NCBI GenBank assembly: GCA_905373475.1
Contig: CAJPTC010000003.1
Span: 1-64,000 of the forward strand
Direction: 5' to 3'
Source of the DNA: Bacteroidia bacterium
GTDB lineage: Bacteria; Bacteroidota; Bacteroidia; Bacteroidales; CAJPTX01
Length of the DNA stretch: 64,000 nucleotides
Shown piece by piece: positions 27,999 to 34,831 of this stretch. A program made the translations under genes and the position numbers. A model generated the notes under the pieces. That model worked only from the letters and a program-made list of their open reading frames with translations, ran no database searches and was not told the DNA's origin. How positions within the stretch are numbered: the first letter of the stretch is position 1; the number at the start of each line of letters is the position of its first letter.

Positions 27999-28772
27999 TT
28001 ATTCTACAGGGTAGATATAATCTAACTTGTACTTGATGCTTGAGAAGGAGTTAGACTGTCCTTGTGCTTTCTGCCCGTTGCGTAAACGGCACATGGCAAC
28101 CTTCCCATTAGCACAGCGTACAAAGAAGATAGATTCGTCTACTAGGGCTTTAGGTGGCATACCTGGCACGAATCCCGCTATTCCAAATTGCATGTACCCA
28201 CCAAAAAACTCTTGAGGATTGTTATAAGTAGTGGAAAGCGCTAGGTTGAGTCCTGTCTTCTCAAAAGAACCGTAATTCATACCTTCGCCTTCATACGGTT
28301 TGTTATTGTAGTACTCTTCTGTATCTGCTACCCAGTCGCTCTCTGCGGGGCGCTTTTTATACATCCAAAGTTTAACTCCCTCTGTGCGTTCTTCGCCCTT
28401 TCGTACATCTTTCTGATCTGCTTTTTCTTTTATAAGTGGATCAGTATGGAAAGCTGCCCCTTTCCCTTTTCCAGATTTTCCTCCATTCGTTTTGAAATAC
28501 ACACGGTTTACGCCTAAATCCCAAGCATCCGATTCTACAGCTTGGTCGACAGTCATACCCGCGTTTACAGCTACGCCCTTTTCAAAATTGATCCACAACC
28601 AAGCACCGAATTTAGTAACCTCAAGTTCAAGAGTTTTCACATCGTGAGCTTCCAATTCCTTTTGGTTTTTCTTCTCACGTTCTATGTTATCGTCAACTTT
28701 TTTCTTTCGGCAAGAAAAACCTAAAACGCTGATGCAAAGTGCCATAAGCACGTAAAACACCTTTTTTGTCAT
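27999..28772 (-). CDS. hmuY: HmuY-like haemophore lipoprotein
   Basis: Predicted 257 residues from ATG 28772, chosen because it puts a lipoprotein signal directly at the N terminus (lipobox LGFSC, Cys21); the longer frame to 28829 would bury it and lies upstream of the promoter. The HmuY signature GKSGKGKGAAFH and the late FFVRCANGKV strand are present. P. gingivalis HmuY holds haem with two His; at the matching places this protein has GEGMNYGS (Met165) and GGYMQFGIAGFVPGMPP (Met194, Met205). This fits the Met-coordinating haemophores described from Tannerella and Prevotella. First gene of the operon, with a promoter just upstream; iron/haem repression is likely but no operator was identified. 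Confidence 0.88.
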   Translation of the reverse strand: MTKKVFYVLMALCISVLGFSCRKKKVDDNIEREKKNQKELEAHDVKTLELEVTKFGAWLWINFEKGVAVNAGMTVDQAVESDAWDLGVNRVYFKTNGGKSGKGKGAAFHTDPLIKEKADQKDVRKGEERTEGVKLWMYKKRPAESDWVADTEEYYNNKPYEGEGMNYGSFEKTGLNLALSTTYNNPQEFFGGYMQFGIAGFVPGMPPKALVDESIFFVRCANGKVAMCRLRNGQKAQGQSNSFSSIKYKLDYIYPVE

Positions 28773-28798
28773 GATTAAAATCATTTTAATTAACGACG

Positions 28799-28830
28799 CA
28801 AAGATAAAGGAGTGCGACTTTGCACACAAT
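28799..28830 (-). promoter_or_regulatory. hmu operon promoter
   Basis: Minus-strand -7 box TATCTTTG at 28799-28806 and a weak -33 (ATTG, 28827-28830) separated by 20 nt. The predicted transcript begins about 20 nt before the hmuY ATG, supporting the shorter start. Confidence 0.65.
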
Positions 28831-29006
28831 CACCAAAAAAGAGGAATTAGATCACGGAAAATGAAGGGGTGCAGAATTTAGAAAGACGTAGCAAGTTTTC
28901 TATAAACCCCTTTTGCGAATTTGGTAAGCTACAGATTAAGAAACTGATATTTTTATGTATAGAAGCGTTTTCTGGATTTGCTCCAATATGCATAAACAAG
29001 CTACAT

Positions 29007-29041
29007 CCCTACACAGAAAATATTGATTATCAATTGTAGGG
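29007..29041. repeat. Nested inverted repeat in the rpe-hmuY gap
   Basis: CCCTACA (29007-29013) pairs with TGTAGGG (29035-29041) and encloses ATTGAT-T-ATCAAT (29022-29034). There is no T-run, so a classical terminator is not supported. The rest of the ~300-nt gap (28831-29078) shows no gene. Confidence 0.5.
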
Positions 29042-29078
29042 GCACAGCTTCGTACAACTCTTAATTTGCGCCTCTGGG

Positions 29079-29735
29079 CTATAATTGGGCTTCTTTTAGC
29101 GCACGTATGGTTTGTAGCGGATCGGGGGACTTAAAAACCGCATTGCCTGCTACTAGCGCTGTTGCGCCAGCATTGTAGAGTGCGCCTGCATTTTGCACAT
29201 TCACCCCTCCGTCTACCTCAATGATAAGCGCTGGATTTAAGCGCTCTGCCATTGTACGAAGCGCACGAATTTTATCCAAAGAGTTCGGAATAAACGACTG
29301 TCCGCCGAAGCCAGGGTTTACACTCATTACCAGTACAAGATCGGCGTAGGGTAAAATGCTTTCTAACAGACAGACAGGCGTATGCGGATTGATTGCAATG
29401 CCTGCCAAGGCGCCCAATTCGCGAATACGGGAGAGTGTACGATGCAAATGGGTACAAGCTTCGTAGTGCACAGTAAGCACGTGTAAACCGAGTGCTACAA
29501 AGCGCTCAAGGTAACGGTCTGGGTCTACTATCATTAGGTGTGCATCGAGCTTTTGGGTCGTCTGACGTGCTACTTGCTCCATAATGGGGAAACCGAAGGA
29601 GATGTTGGGAACAAACACGCCATCCATTACATCGAGGTGTAGCCATTCGGCAGCACTCCCGTTGAGCATTTCAAGGTCGCGACTTAGGTGTAAAAAATCG
29701 GCGGATAGGAGCGAGGGAGATATAATTGGCGTCAT
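29079..29735 (-). CDS. rpe: Ribulose-phosphate 3-epimerase
   Basis: A 218-residue TIM-barrel enzyme of the usual length that interconverts ribulose 5-phosphate and xylulose 5-phosphate in the pentose phosphate pathway. Motifs seen: ISPSLLSADF at the N terminus, the metal-binding LHLDVMDGVFVPNISFG, MSVNPGFGGQSFI, and EVDGGVN. Third gene of prmC-recX-rpe, 40 nt after recX. Its product and the transketolase at 9.4-11.7 kb act in the same pathway but are not linked in the chromosome. Confidence 0.96.
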   Translation of the reverse strand: MTPIISPSLLSADFLHLSRDLEMLNGSAAEWLHLDVMDGVFVPNISFGFPIMEQVARQTTQKLDAHLMIVDPDRYLERFVALGLHVLTVHYEACTHLHRTLSRIRELGALAGIAINPHTPVCLLESILPYADLVLVMSVNPGFGGQSFIPNSLDKIRALRTMAERLNPALIIEVDGGVNVQNAGALYNAGATALVAGNAVFKSPDPLQTIRALKEAQL

Positions 29736-29775
29736 GGCTTCTAATGTTTAGAATCTTCTCATAAAAAGTGGTGTG

Positions 29776-30249
29776 CTATTCGTCGGTACTCTTTTTAATT
29801 CTCCGTAGCACTGCGAAGAATTGTGTTTTCGTGAACCCTCGTTGTTCGGAAAAGCGAAGTAGTTTCATTTTAAGCTCCTCGGTCAGAGGTTCATTCTCTT
29901 TTACTTTACCTCGAAGTAGTCCTTCCAACAATTGAAGCTCTTCCTCTGCATTGAGTTGCAAGAGTGCTTTATTTATAACCGTCTGGGTTATCTGATGGTT
30001 TGCTGTCAGTTTGTAACTTATTTTCAGACGTCCCCATCGGTCAAAGCAAAACTTGTCGTGCACGTATGCAGTGGCAAAACGAAGCTCGTCGATAAATCCT
30101 TCTGCCTCTAAAGCTTCTAGAATGTGGTTGCACTCCGTAGAATTCGCGCCGCGTTTCGTGAGTTTTTGTCGCATAGCAAAAGGCGAAACTTCTTGCTGTG
30201 CACACTGATGTTGTGCCCATGCCAAGAGTTGTAGTTCGTGCTCCGTCAT
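29776..30249 (-). CDS. recX: Regulatory protein RecX
   Basis: A 157-residue RecX-family protein, which binds RecA filaments and limits recombination. Three-helix repeat phrases are present: WAQHQCAQQEVSPFAMRQKL, LEALEAEGFIDELRFA-AYVHDKF and the GRLKISYKL segment. It overlaps prmC by 4 nt (ATGA), so translation is coupled. recA is not in the window. Confidence 0.9.
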   Translation of the reverse strand: MTEHELQLLAWAQHQCAQQEVSPFAMRQKLTKRGANSTECNHILEALEAEGFIDELRFATAYVHDKFCFDRWGRLKISYKLTANHQITQTVINKALLQLNAEEELQLLEGLLRGKVKENEPLTEELKMKLLRFSEQRGFTKTQFFAVLRRIKKSTDE

Positions 30250-31097
30250 TCCTTCGTCGCAAAAACAATTCGTTCTTTGCCTGCAAAATCGCGGTACAAT
30301 CTGACGTCTGCCATCCCCGCCTGAGTAAATTCAGCGGCGGTCTCCGCTCCTAAGGTCTCATATATTTCGCAAGCTACAAAACCTCCTGGTTTTAATAATT
30401 GTGTGGCTAAGTATGCTATACGCCGATAAGGTTTTGTAGGCGCTTCCGAAGGCACAAAAAGGGCAAGGTGAGGTTCAAAATTGTGCACGCGGCGCGAGAG
30501 GCTTGCCGCTTCTGCTTGGGGAATATAGGGGGGATTTGATATGATGAAATCGTAACTATTGGGGATTCCCTCCCATGTATACAGATCGGCTTCTAGAAAG
30601 GAGATACTTGCGTTATAGTGCTTTGCATTTTCTTTTGCCACCTCAAGCGCAGCGTGGCTCAGTTCTAAGGCATCTAGTACAAGTTGCGGTGTTTCCAGAG
30701 CGAGGGTAATAGCAATGCAACCGCTGCCTGTGCATAAATCGAGCCCGCGCAAGGGGCGTTGTTTGGGCAAATGCTTTAGTACCAAGTCGCACAACTCCTC
30801 TGTTTCGGGACGAGGAATCAGCGTATCTGCAGTGACCTTAAAGGAGCGGTTAAAAAAGTAAGCTTGCCCCAAAATATATTGTAAGGGCGCACCTGTAGCG
30901 AGCACTGAGAGTATGCTAGTTTGCTGTTCTATTTGTTCTGGGGTAGCTTCGCTTTGTGCGTCGGCGTAAAGCACAGGAAAAGAGGTAGCATAAATGTGCT
31001 CGGCTATAAGCCGATAGGTACTTTCTACCTCTTCCTGTAACCCCAAGGCATTTAGTTCGTCTTTCAGACGATGAAGCAAAGCCAGCCGAGTAATCAC
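30246..31097 (-). CDS. prmC: Peptide chain release factor N5-glutamine methyltransferase PrmC
   Basis: A 283-residue enzyme that methylates the GGQ glutamine of release factors RF1 and RF2. It has the N-terminal helical domain, the SAM site GLDLCTGSGCIAITLALE, and the substrate-glutamine motif NPPYI within FIISNPPYIPQAEA. Length and order are standard. It is divergent from ribD with only 25 nt between them, where face-to-face -7 boxes are seen, and it leads the prmC-recX-rpe operon. Confidence 0.95.
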   Translation of the reverse strand: MITRLALLHRLKDELNALGLQEEVESTYRLIAEHIYATSFPVLYADAQSEATPEQIEQQTSILSVLATGAPLQYILGQAYFFNRSFKVTADTLIPRPETEELCDLVLKHLPKQRPLRGLDLCTGSGCIAITLALETPQLVLDALELSHAALEVAKENAKHYNASISFLEADLYTWEGIPNSYDFIISNPPYIPQAEAASLSRRVHNFEPHLALFVPSEAPTKPYRRIAYLATQLLKPGGFVACEIYETLGAETAAEFTQAGMADVRLYRDFAGKERIVFATKE

Positions 31098-31104
31098 TTT
31101 CTGC

Positions 31105-31123
31105 TATCTTTGTAACAAAGGTA
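31105..31123. promoter_or_regulatory. Overlapping divergent promoters for ribD and prmC
   Basis: Plus strand -7 TATCTTTG at 31105-31112 and minus strand -7 TACCTTTG at 31116-31123, only 3 nt apart. Neither has a clear TTTG -33 box. Polymerases would compete for this site. Confidence 0.6.
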
Positions 31124-32235
31124 TGCGGAAAATGTCAATCAGTAGTGAACAGCGCGCGTTAGACGAGGTCTTTATGGGACGCGCCATCGAGATTGCTCGT
31201 AATGGGATGGGCTTTGTAGCCCCCAACCCAATGGTGGGAGCAGTGATAGTGCGCGGCAATGAAATAATTGCTGAAGGTTATCATGCTCAATACGGAGGTT
31301 CACATGCCGAGGTTATGGCTTTTCAGCAGGCAGAAGCCAAGCACGCAGACCTGACTGATACAACGCTTTATGTGACCCTAGAACCCTGCACCCACGTAGG
31401 TAAAACGCCTCCATGTTGTGAAGCTATTGCACAGCGCCCAGTGCGTCGTATAGTAATTGCTACGCTAGACCCTAATCCTGTGGTACATGGCAAGAGCATA
31501 GAATATTTGCAAAATGCGGGGAAGGAGGTAGAGGTAGGCGTTCTTGAAGAGCAGTCGCGCGAACTCAATCGCCGCTTCTTCACCTTTCACAACAGACGGC
31601 GTCCGTATATCATCTTGAAATGGGCACAGACCCTAGACGGTTTTATAGATTCCAACCGAGCGGCGAGCGAACCCTATCGTTGGATAACGAATCAGAAAAG
31701 CCGCATGCTTGTGCACAAGTGGCGCAGCGAGGAAATGTCGATACTCGTGGGTACGAATACCGCTCTTCGCGACAACCCCGAGCTTACGGTACGCTACTGG
31801 AGCGGTAAAAATCCGTTGCGGGTTGTAATGGATCGTACGCTTCGTCTCCCGCACACGCTTCATCTTTTTGACGGCTCTACACCTACACTTATCATTGCAG
31901 GGAATAATTTATCGGCTTCTACGCGGGGCGAAACCTTTTCCAATATTCCCAATACTGAACTGGTTTTCGTCGATTATATGAAAGGCATAGAGGGTGTACT
32001 GCTTGCCGAACTGCAAAAGCGTAATATCACGTCGCTCATAGTAGAAGGTGGCGCACTCATTCTCAACAATTTCCTCAAACTTGGTCTGTGGGATGAGGCG
32101 CGCGTTTTTGTAGGTAATCAGTTTTATCGCGCTGGGCTTCTTGCACCTGCTCTCCCCGAAGGTTTGCACTACACCTATAGCATAGACCAGTGTCAGTTAC
32201 ATACCTTTCGTAACCCTAAGCCCCGCGGTAATTAG
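31123..32235 (+). CDS. ribD: Bifunctional riboflavin biosynthesis deaminase/reductase RibD
   Basis: A 370-residue two-domain enzyme for the second and third steps of riboflavin synthesis. The deaminase domain (~1-150) shows APNPMVGAVIV, the zinc site HAEVMAF and PCTHVGKTPPCCEA; the reductase domain (~155-360) begins RPYIILKWAQTLDGFID and contains LIVEGGALILNNFL. The start could be 31123 or the ATG at 31132 (MSISSEQ); the nearby -7 box implies a very short leader, which favours the second. No other rib gene is adjacent. Confidence 0.95.
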   Translation: MRKMSISSEQRALDEVFMGRAIEIARNGMGFVAPNPMVGAVIVRGNEIIAEGYHAQYGGSHAEVMAFQQAEAKHADLTDTTLYVTLEPCTHVGKTPPCCEAIAQRPVRRIVIATLDPNPVVHGKSIEYLQNAGKEVEVGVLEEQSRELNRRFFTFHNRRRPYIILKWAQTLDGFIDSNRAASEPYRWITNQKSRMLVHKWRSEEMSILVGTNTALRDNPELTVRYWSGKNPLRVVMDRTLRLPHTLHLFDGSTPTLIIAGNNLSASTRGETFSNIPNTELVFVDYMKGIEGVLLAELQKRNITSLIVEGGALILNNFLKLGLWDEARVFVGNQFYRAGLLAPALPEGLHYTYSIDQCQLHTFRNPKPRGN

Positions 32236-32273
32236 CGCGGTAAGCAAGCGCGTTTGCTAAGACCTACAGCTGC

Positions 32274-33299
32274 TTGTACAAATCTACAAACGCTGTGAGA
32301 CGCACTAGGTTGTTTGTCTGCCTCTCGTTCATAGTACTGCTACTTGCCGTGGCAGATCTTTTCTTCGGCGCTATTTCTCTCCCCTGCGACGAACTTTTGC
32401 AAACGCTTTTAGGTGAGCCGCCGTCAGAATTCCTACGGAATATACTCTGGGAATATCGTTTTCCTAAAATGCTAACAGCTTTATTGGTGGGTATGGCGCT
32501 TCCCACCAGCGGACTTCTGATGCAGCGTTTTTTCCGTAATCCTCTTGCAGGTCCGTTTGTGCTTGGCATTAGTTCGGGGTCTACGCTTGGTGCTGCATGT
32601 GTCATACTGATAAGTGGGGGAGGAGGTATGATCGGGGCGCTGACCATCGCAGGAGCTGCCACATTGGGGGCATTGGCAATACTGCTGCTTATCCTCGTGG
32701 CATCAATTCGTCTTAAGGGGCAGAATACAATTCTAATATTAGGAATATTATTGAGTGCTTTGGCGTTGGGGGTTGTAAACATTTTGCAATACACAAGCAA
32801 CGAACACGCACTCAAGCTCTTCGTCATTTGGACGATGGGTAGCCTTAGCGAGGTTTCCAGTACATCGCTTCTCTTCTTGGCATTAGGTACGCTACTTGGG
32901 CTTATACTGGCTTTTTTGTGCTTGCGTCCACTTTCCTTACTCCAACTGGGGGCTGCGCACGCCACCTCACTAGGTTTGTCGCTACGAGCCACTACAATTC
33001 TTTTGTTTCTGGCAACTGCGCTCCTCGCAGGGGTTACTACGGCTTTCTGCGGTCCTATTGGTTTTATAGGGCTTGTTGTTCCGCACATTGCGCGCCAGAT
33101 GTTCCGCACCTCCTCACTCAAAACGTTGTTTGTAGCAACGCTACTCATTGGCATGGCGTCCCTTCTTGTCGTAGATCTCCTATCGCAATACATTGGGCGT
33201 TGGATGCCTTTACCCTTAAATGCCTTAGTAGCTATTGTGAGTCTGCCTTTTATGATTCACCTTCTCTTTTCGACAAAAAGCTCGCATGCATTCAATTAG
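32274..33299 (+). CDS. FecCD-family ABC transporter permease
   Basis: A permease of about 335-341 residues with around ten transmembrane helices, of the FecCD/BtuC type that imports ferric siderophores, haem or cobalamin. Family phrases include the first coupling region RFPKMLTALLVGMALPTSGLLMQRFFRNPLAGPFVLGIS-type segment near 60-95 and CGPIGFIGLVVPHIAR near 255. No ATG is available: the frame opens with TTG 32274, and GTG 32295 (before RRTRLFVC) is an equally good start. It overlaps the ATPase gene by 14 nt. No substrate-binding protein is encoded nearby. Confidence 0.92.
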   Translation: MYKSTNAVRRTRLFVCLSFIVLLLAVADLFFGAISLPCDELLQTLLGEPPSEFLRNILWEYRFPKMLTALLVGMALPTSGLLMQRFFRNPLAGPFVLGISSGSTLGAACVILISGGGGMIGALTIAGAATLGALAILLLILVASIRLKGQNTILILGILLSALALGVVNILQYTSNEHALKLFVIWTMGSLSEVSSTSLLFLALGTLLGLILAFLCLRPLSLLQLGAAHATSLGLSLRATTILLFLATALLAGVTTAFCGPIGFIGLVVPHIARQMFRTSSLKTLFVATLLIGMASLLVVDLLSQYIGRWMPLPLNALVAIVSLPFMIHLLFSTKSSHAFN

Positions 33300-34026
33300 T
33301 TTAATAGTTTCCGAGCTTTCGGTAGGCTACCCTCGCAAACCCCTACTTCTATCAAACCTCTCTTTTGCAGCCAGTGGAGGAGAACTTATTGCGCTACTTG
33401 GGCGAAATGGGACGGGAAAGAGTACGCTTCTTAAAATTTTAGCAGGTGATTTGAATTTTAGTACGGGCTCTATTAGGTTGAATGGCAAAGATCTAGCCTC
33501 TTTTTCCGTACGGCAACGCGCCGAGCACATTGCTTATTCTCCGTCACGTCTTCAGTTTGAACCTCTTACCCGTGTAGAAGAGTTGGTCACATTCGGACGC
33601 TTCGCAGCTCGCGGATGGCTAACCCCGTTGCAACAAACTGATAGGGAGGTAATTGAGAAAGCTCTTGAGGCAGTAAACCTTATACCTTTACGACGGAGCT
33701 ATTTGTCTGAAATAAGCGATGGCGAACGGCAACGTGCAAGTATCGCATTGGCATTAGCGCAAGAGGCATCTTTGCTTTTATTGGATGAACCGACTGCCTA
33801 CTTGGATTATCTTGCACGGCAGGAACTAGTAGCTCTTTTGCGGGAAGTGGCGCACACTCAAAAACGGCTAGTGCTTTATGCAACGCACGAGCTGTTGGTA
33901 GCGACCGATTATGCCGACCGCTTTCTCTTGGTAGCCAATGGAACTGTGCAAGAGGTGAGTGCCGAGTATGTAAGGGCTATTTGTCCCAGCGGATCTGGCC
34001 TACGAGTTGAAGGAAATAGTCGTTAG
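33286..34026 (+). CDS. ABC transporter ATP-binding protein (FecE/BtuD type)
   Basis: A 246-residue ATPase with Walker A GRNGTGKST (~37-45), signature region SEISDGERQRASIALAL (variant of the LSGGE motif: ISDGE), Walker B LLLLDEPTAYLD, and the switch His in YATHE. It partners the FecCD permease, whose gene it overlaps. The signature Gly-Gly pair is replaced by Asp-Gly, a mild deviation. It ends before a strong bidirectional terminator. Confidence 0.93.
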   Translation: MHSISLIVSELSVGYPRKPLLLSNLSFAASGGELIALLGRNGTGKSTLLKILAGDLNFSTGSIRLNGKDLASFSVRQRAEHIAYSPSRLQFEPLTRVEELVTFGRFAARGWLTPLQQTDREVIEKALEAVNLIPLRRSYLSEISDGERQRASIALALAQEASLLLLDEPTAYLDYLARQELVALLREVAHTQKRLVLYATHELLVATDYADRFLLVANGTVQEVSAEYVRAICPSGSGLRVEGNSR

Positions 34027-34143
34027 ACATATTGTAGGGGCTGCAGGAGGAATAAAAGTTGTGAGCTGTGCAATTTGAATAGTTCATCACCGATTTATGT
34101 AATCGCGATACAGATTTATTCTTCTCGCATTTTGTAGCAACAA

Positions 34144-34178
34144 AAAAACGGGAGCATCTCTACAGATCTCCCGTTTTT
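34144..34178. terminator. Bidirectional intrinsic terminator
   Basis: AAAAACGGGAG (34144-34154) pairs perfectly with CTCCCGTTTTT (34168-34178) around a 13-nt loop. It serves the ABC transporter genes from the left and the small ribosomal protein gene from the right. Confidence 0.88.
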
Positions 34179-34199
34179 ATAAAGGCAGTATGTCTACCT

Positions 34200-34292
34200 C
34201 TACTTGTTCTTTTTATGACGATTCTTACGCAATCTTTTTTTGCGCTTGTGAGTCGACATCTTATGGCGCTTACGCTTCTTACCACTTGGCAT
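34200..34292 (-). CDS. AURKAIP1/COX24-domain small ribosomal protein (mS38-like)
   Basis: A 30-residue, extremely basic protein beginning MPSGKKRKRHKM and ending RLRKNRHKKNK. It fits the DUF1713/AURKAIP1-COX24 domain family, whose mitochondrial member mS38 is a ribosomal protein; Bacteroidota carry short stand-alone versions of this length. It is read on the minus strand between the HU gene and the bidirectional terminator. The ORF is too short for ordinary gene callers, but its composition and the well-placed terminator support it strongly. Confidence 0.85.
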   Translation of the reverse strand: MPSGKKRKRHKMSTHKRKKRLRKNRHKKNK

Positions 34293-34382
34293 TTCGACGT
34301 TCCTCCGTATTAAAAAATGTAACTTATTCTTTTTTGTCTACCGCCTAACGAAGCGTAGCCGCTTCCTTGGGAAACGGGAGCA

Positions 34383-34691
34383 CTACTTCTTTTCTTCTTC
34401 GTTGTCATTGAGAGGGCTGCCTGCAATACGCCCCATCAGATGCTTAGAAGGCTTAAATGCGGGAATTTTGTGCGCAGGAACTATGATGGCACAATCTTTC
34501 GAAATATTGCGGGCAAGCTTTTCTGCACGTTCCTTGATGATGAACGACCCAAAACCTCTTAAAAAAACGCTCTCGCCTTGCTCCAACGATAGTGAAACAG
34601 ACTCCATAAAGCCCTCTACGCAACGGAGCACCACACTACGTTCCACGCCCGTTTTACGAGCAATCTCATTTACAACGTCAGCCTTTGTCAT
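34383..34691 (-). CDS. HU/IHF-family nucleoid DNA-binding protein
   Basis: A 102-residue protein of HU length. Residues 1-50 match the helical half (MTKADVVNEIARKTGVERSVV), followed by the beta-arm region FLRGFGSFIIKERAEKLARNI and the end of the arm with PAFKPSKHL. The arm-tip proline environment (IVPAHKIPAFKPS) resembles HU and IHF alike, so the subtype is not fixed. An acidic Glu/Lys tail (NDNEEEKK) is added. Located upstream of the mS38-like gene in the same direction, 90 nt apart. Confidence 0.93.
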   Translation of the reverse strand: MTKADVVNEIARKTGVERSVVLRCVEGFMESVSLSLEQGESVFLRGFGSFIIKERAEKLARNISKDCAIIVPAHKIPAFKPSKHLMGRIAGSPLNDNEEEKK

Positions 34692-34750
34692 CGTATTTAT
34701 CCTTTGTATCAGAGTTATACAAGCACTGCCTATCTGTTATACTCTCACCA

Positions 34751-34758
34751 CAAAAGTA
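34751..34758 (-). promoter_or_regulatory. -7 box of the HU gene promoter
   Basis: Minus-strand TACTTTTG, about 60 nt before the HU start. No matching TTTG at the -33 distance. Confidence 0.5.
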
Positions 34759-34831
34759 GTAATTTTATTATAAACAGCGTGTTATGCGGTTGACTCTTTC
34801 AGAGAAATGCTCTTTGGGTGTATGAGCTCTG

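Noticed and set aside
32264..33193. A 309-codon frame on the minus strand opposite the FecCD permease
   Set aside because: The plus-strand frame encodes a clear multi-helix permease; the opposite frame has biased Ser/Pro/Arg composition typical of an antisense shadow.
34029..34039. ATTGTAGGGGC shared with 29033-29043 as a repeat element
   Set aside because: Only about 11 nt are shared and the surrounding sequence differs, so chance cannot be excluded.
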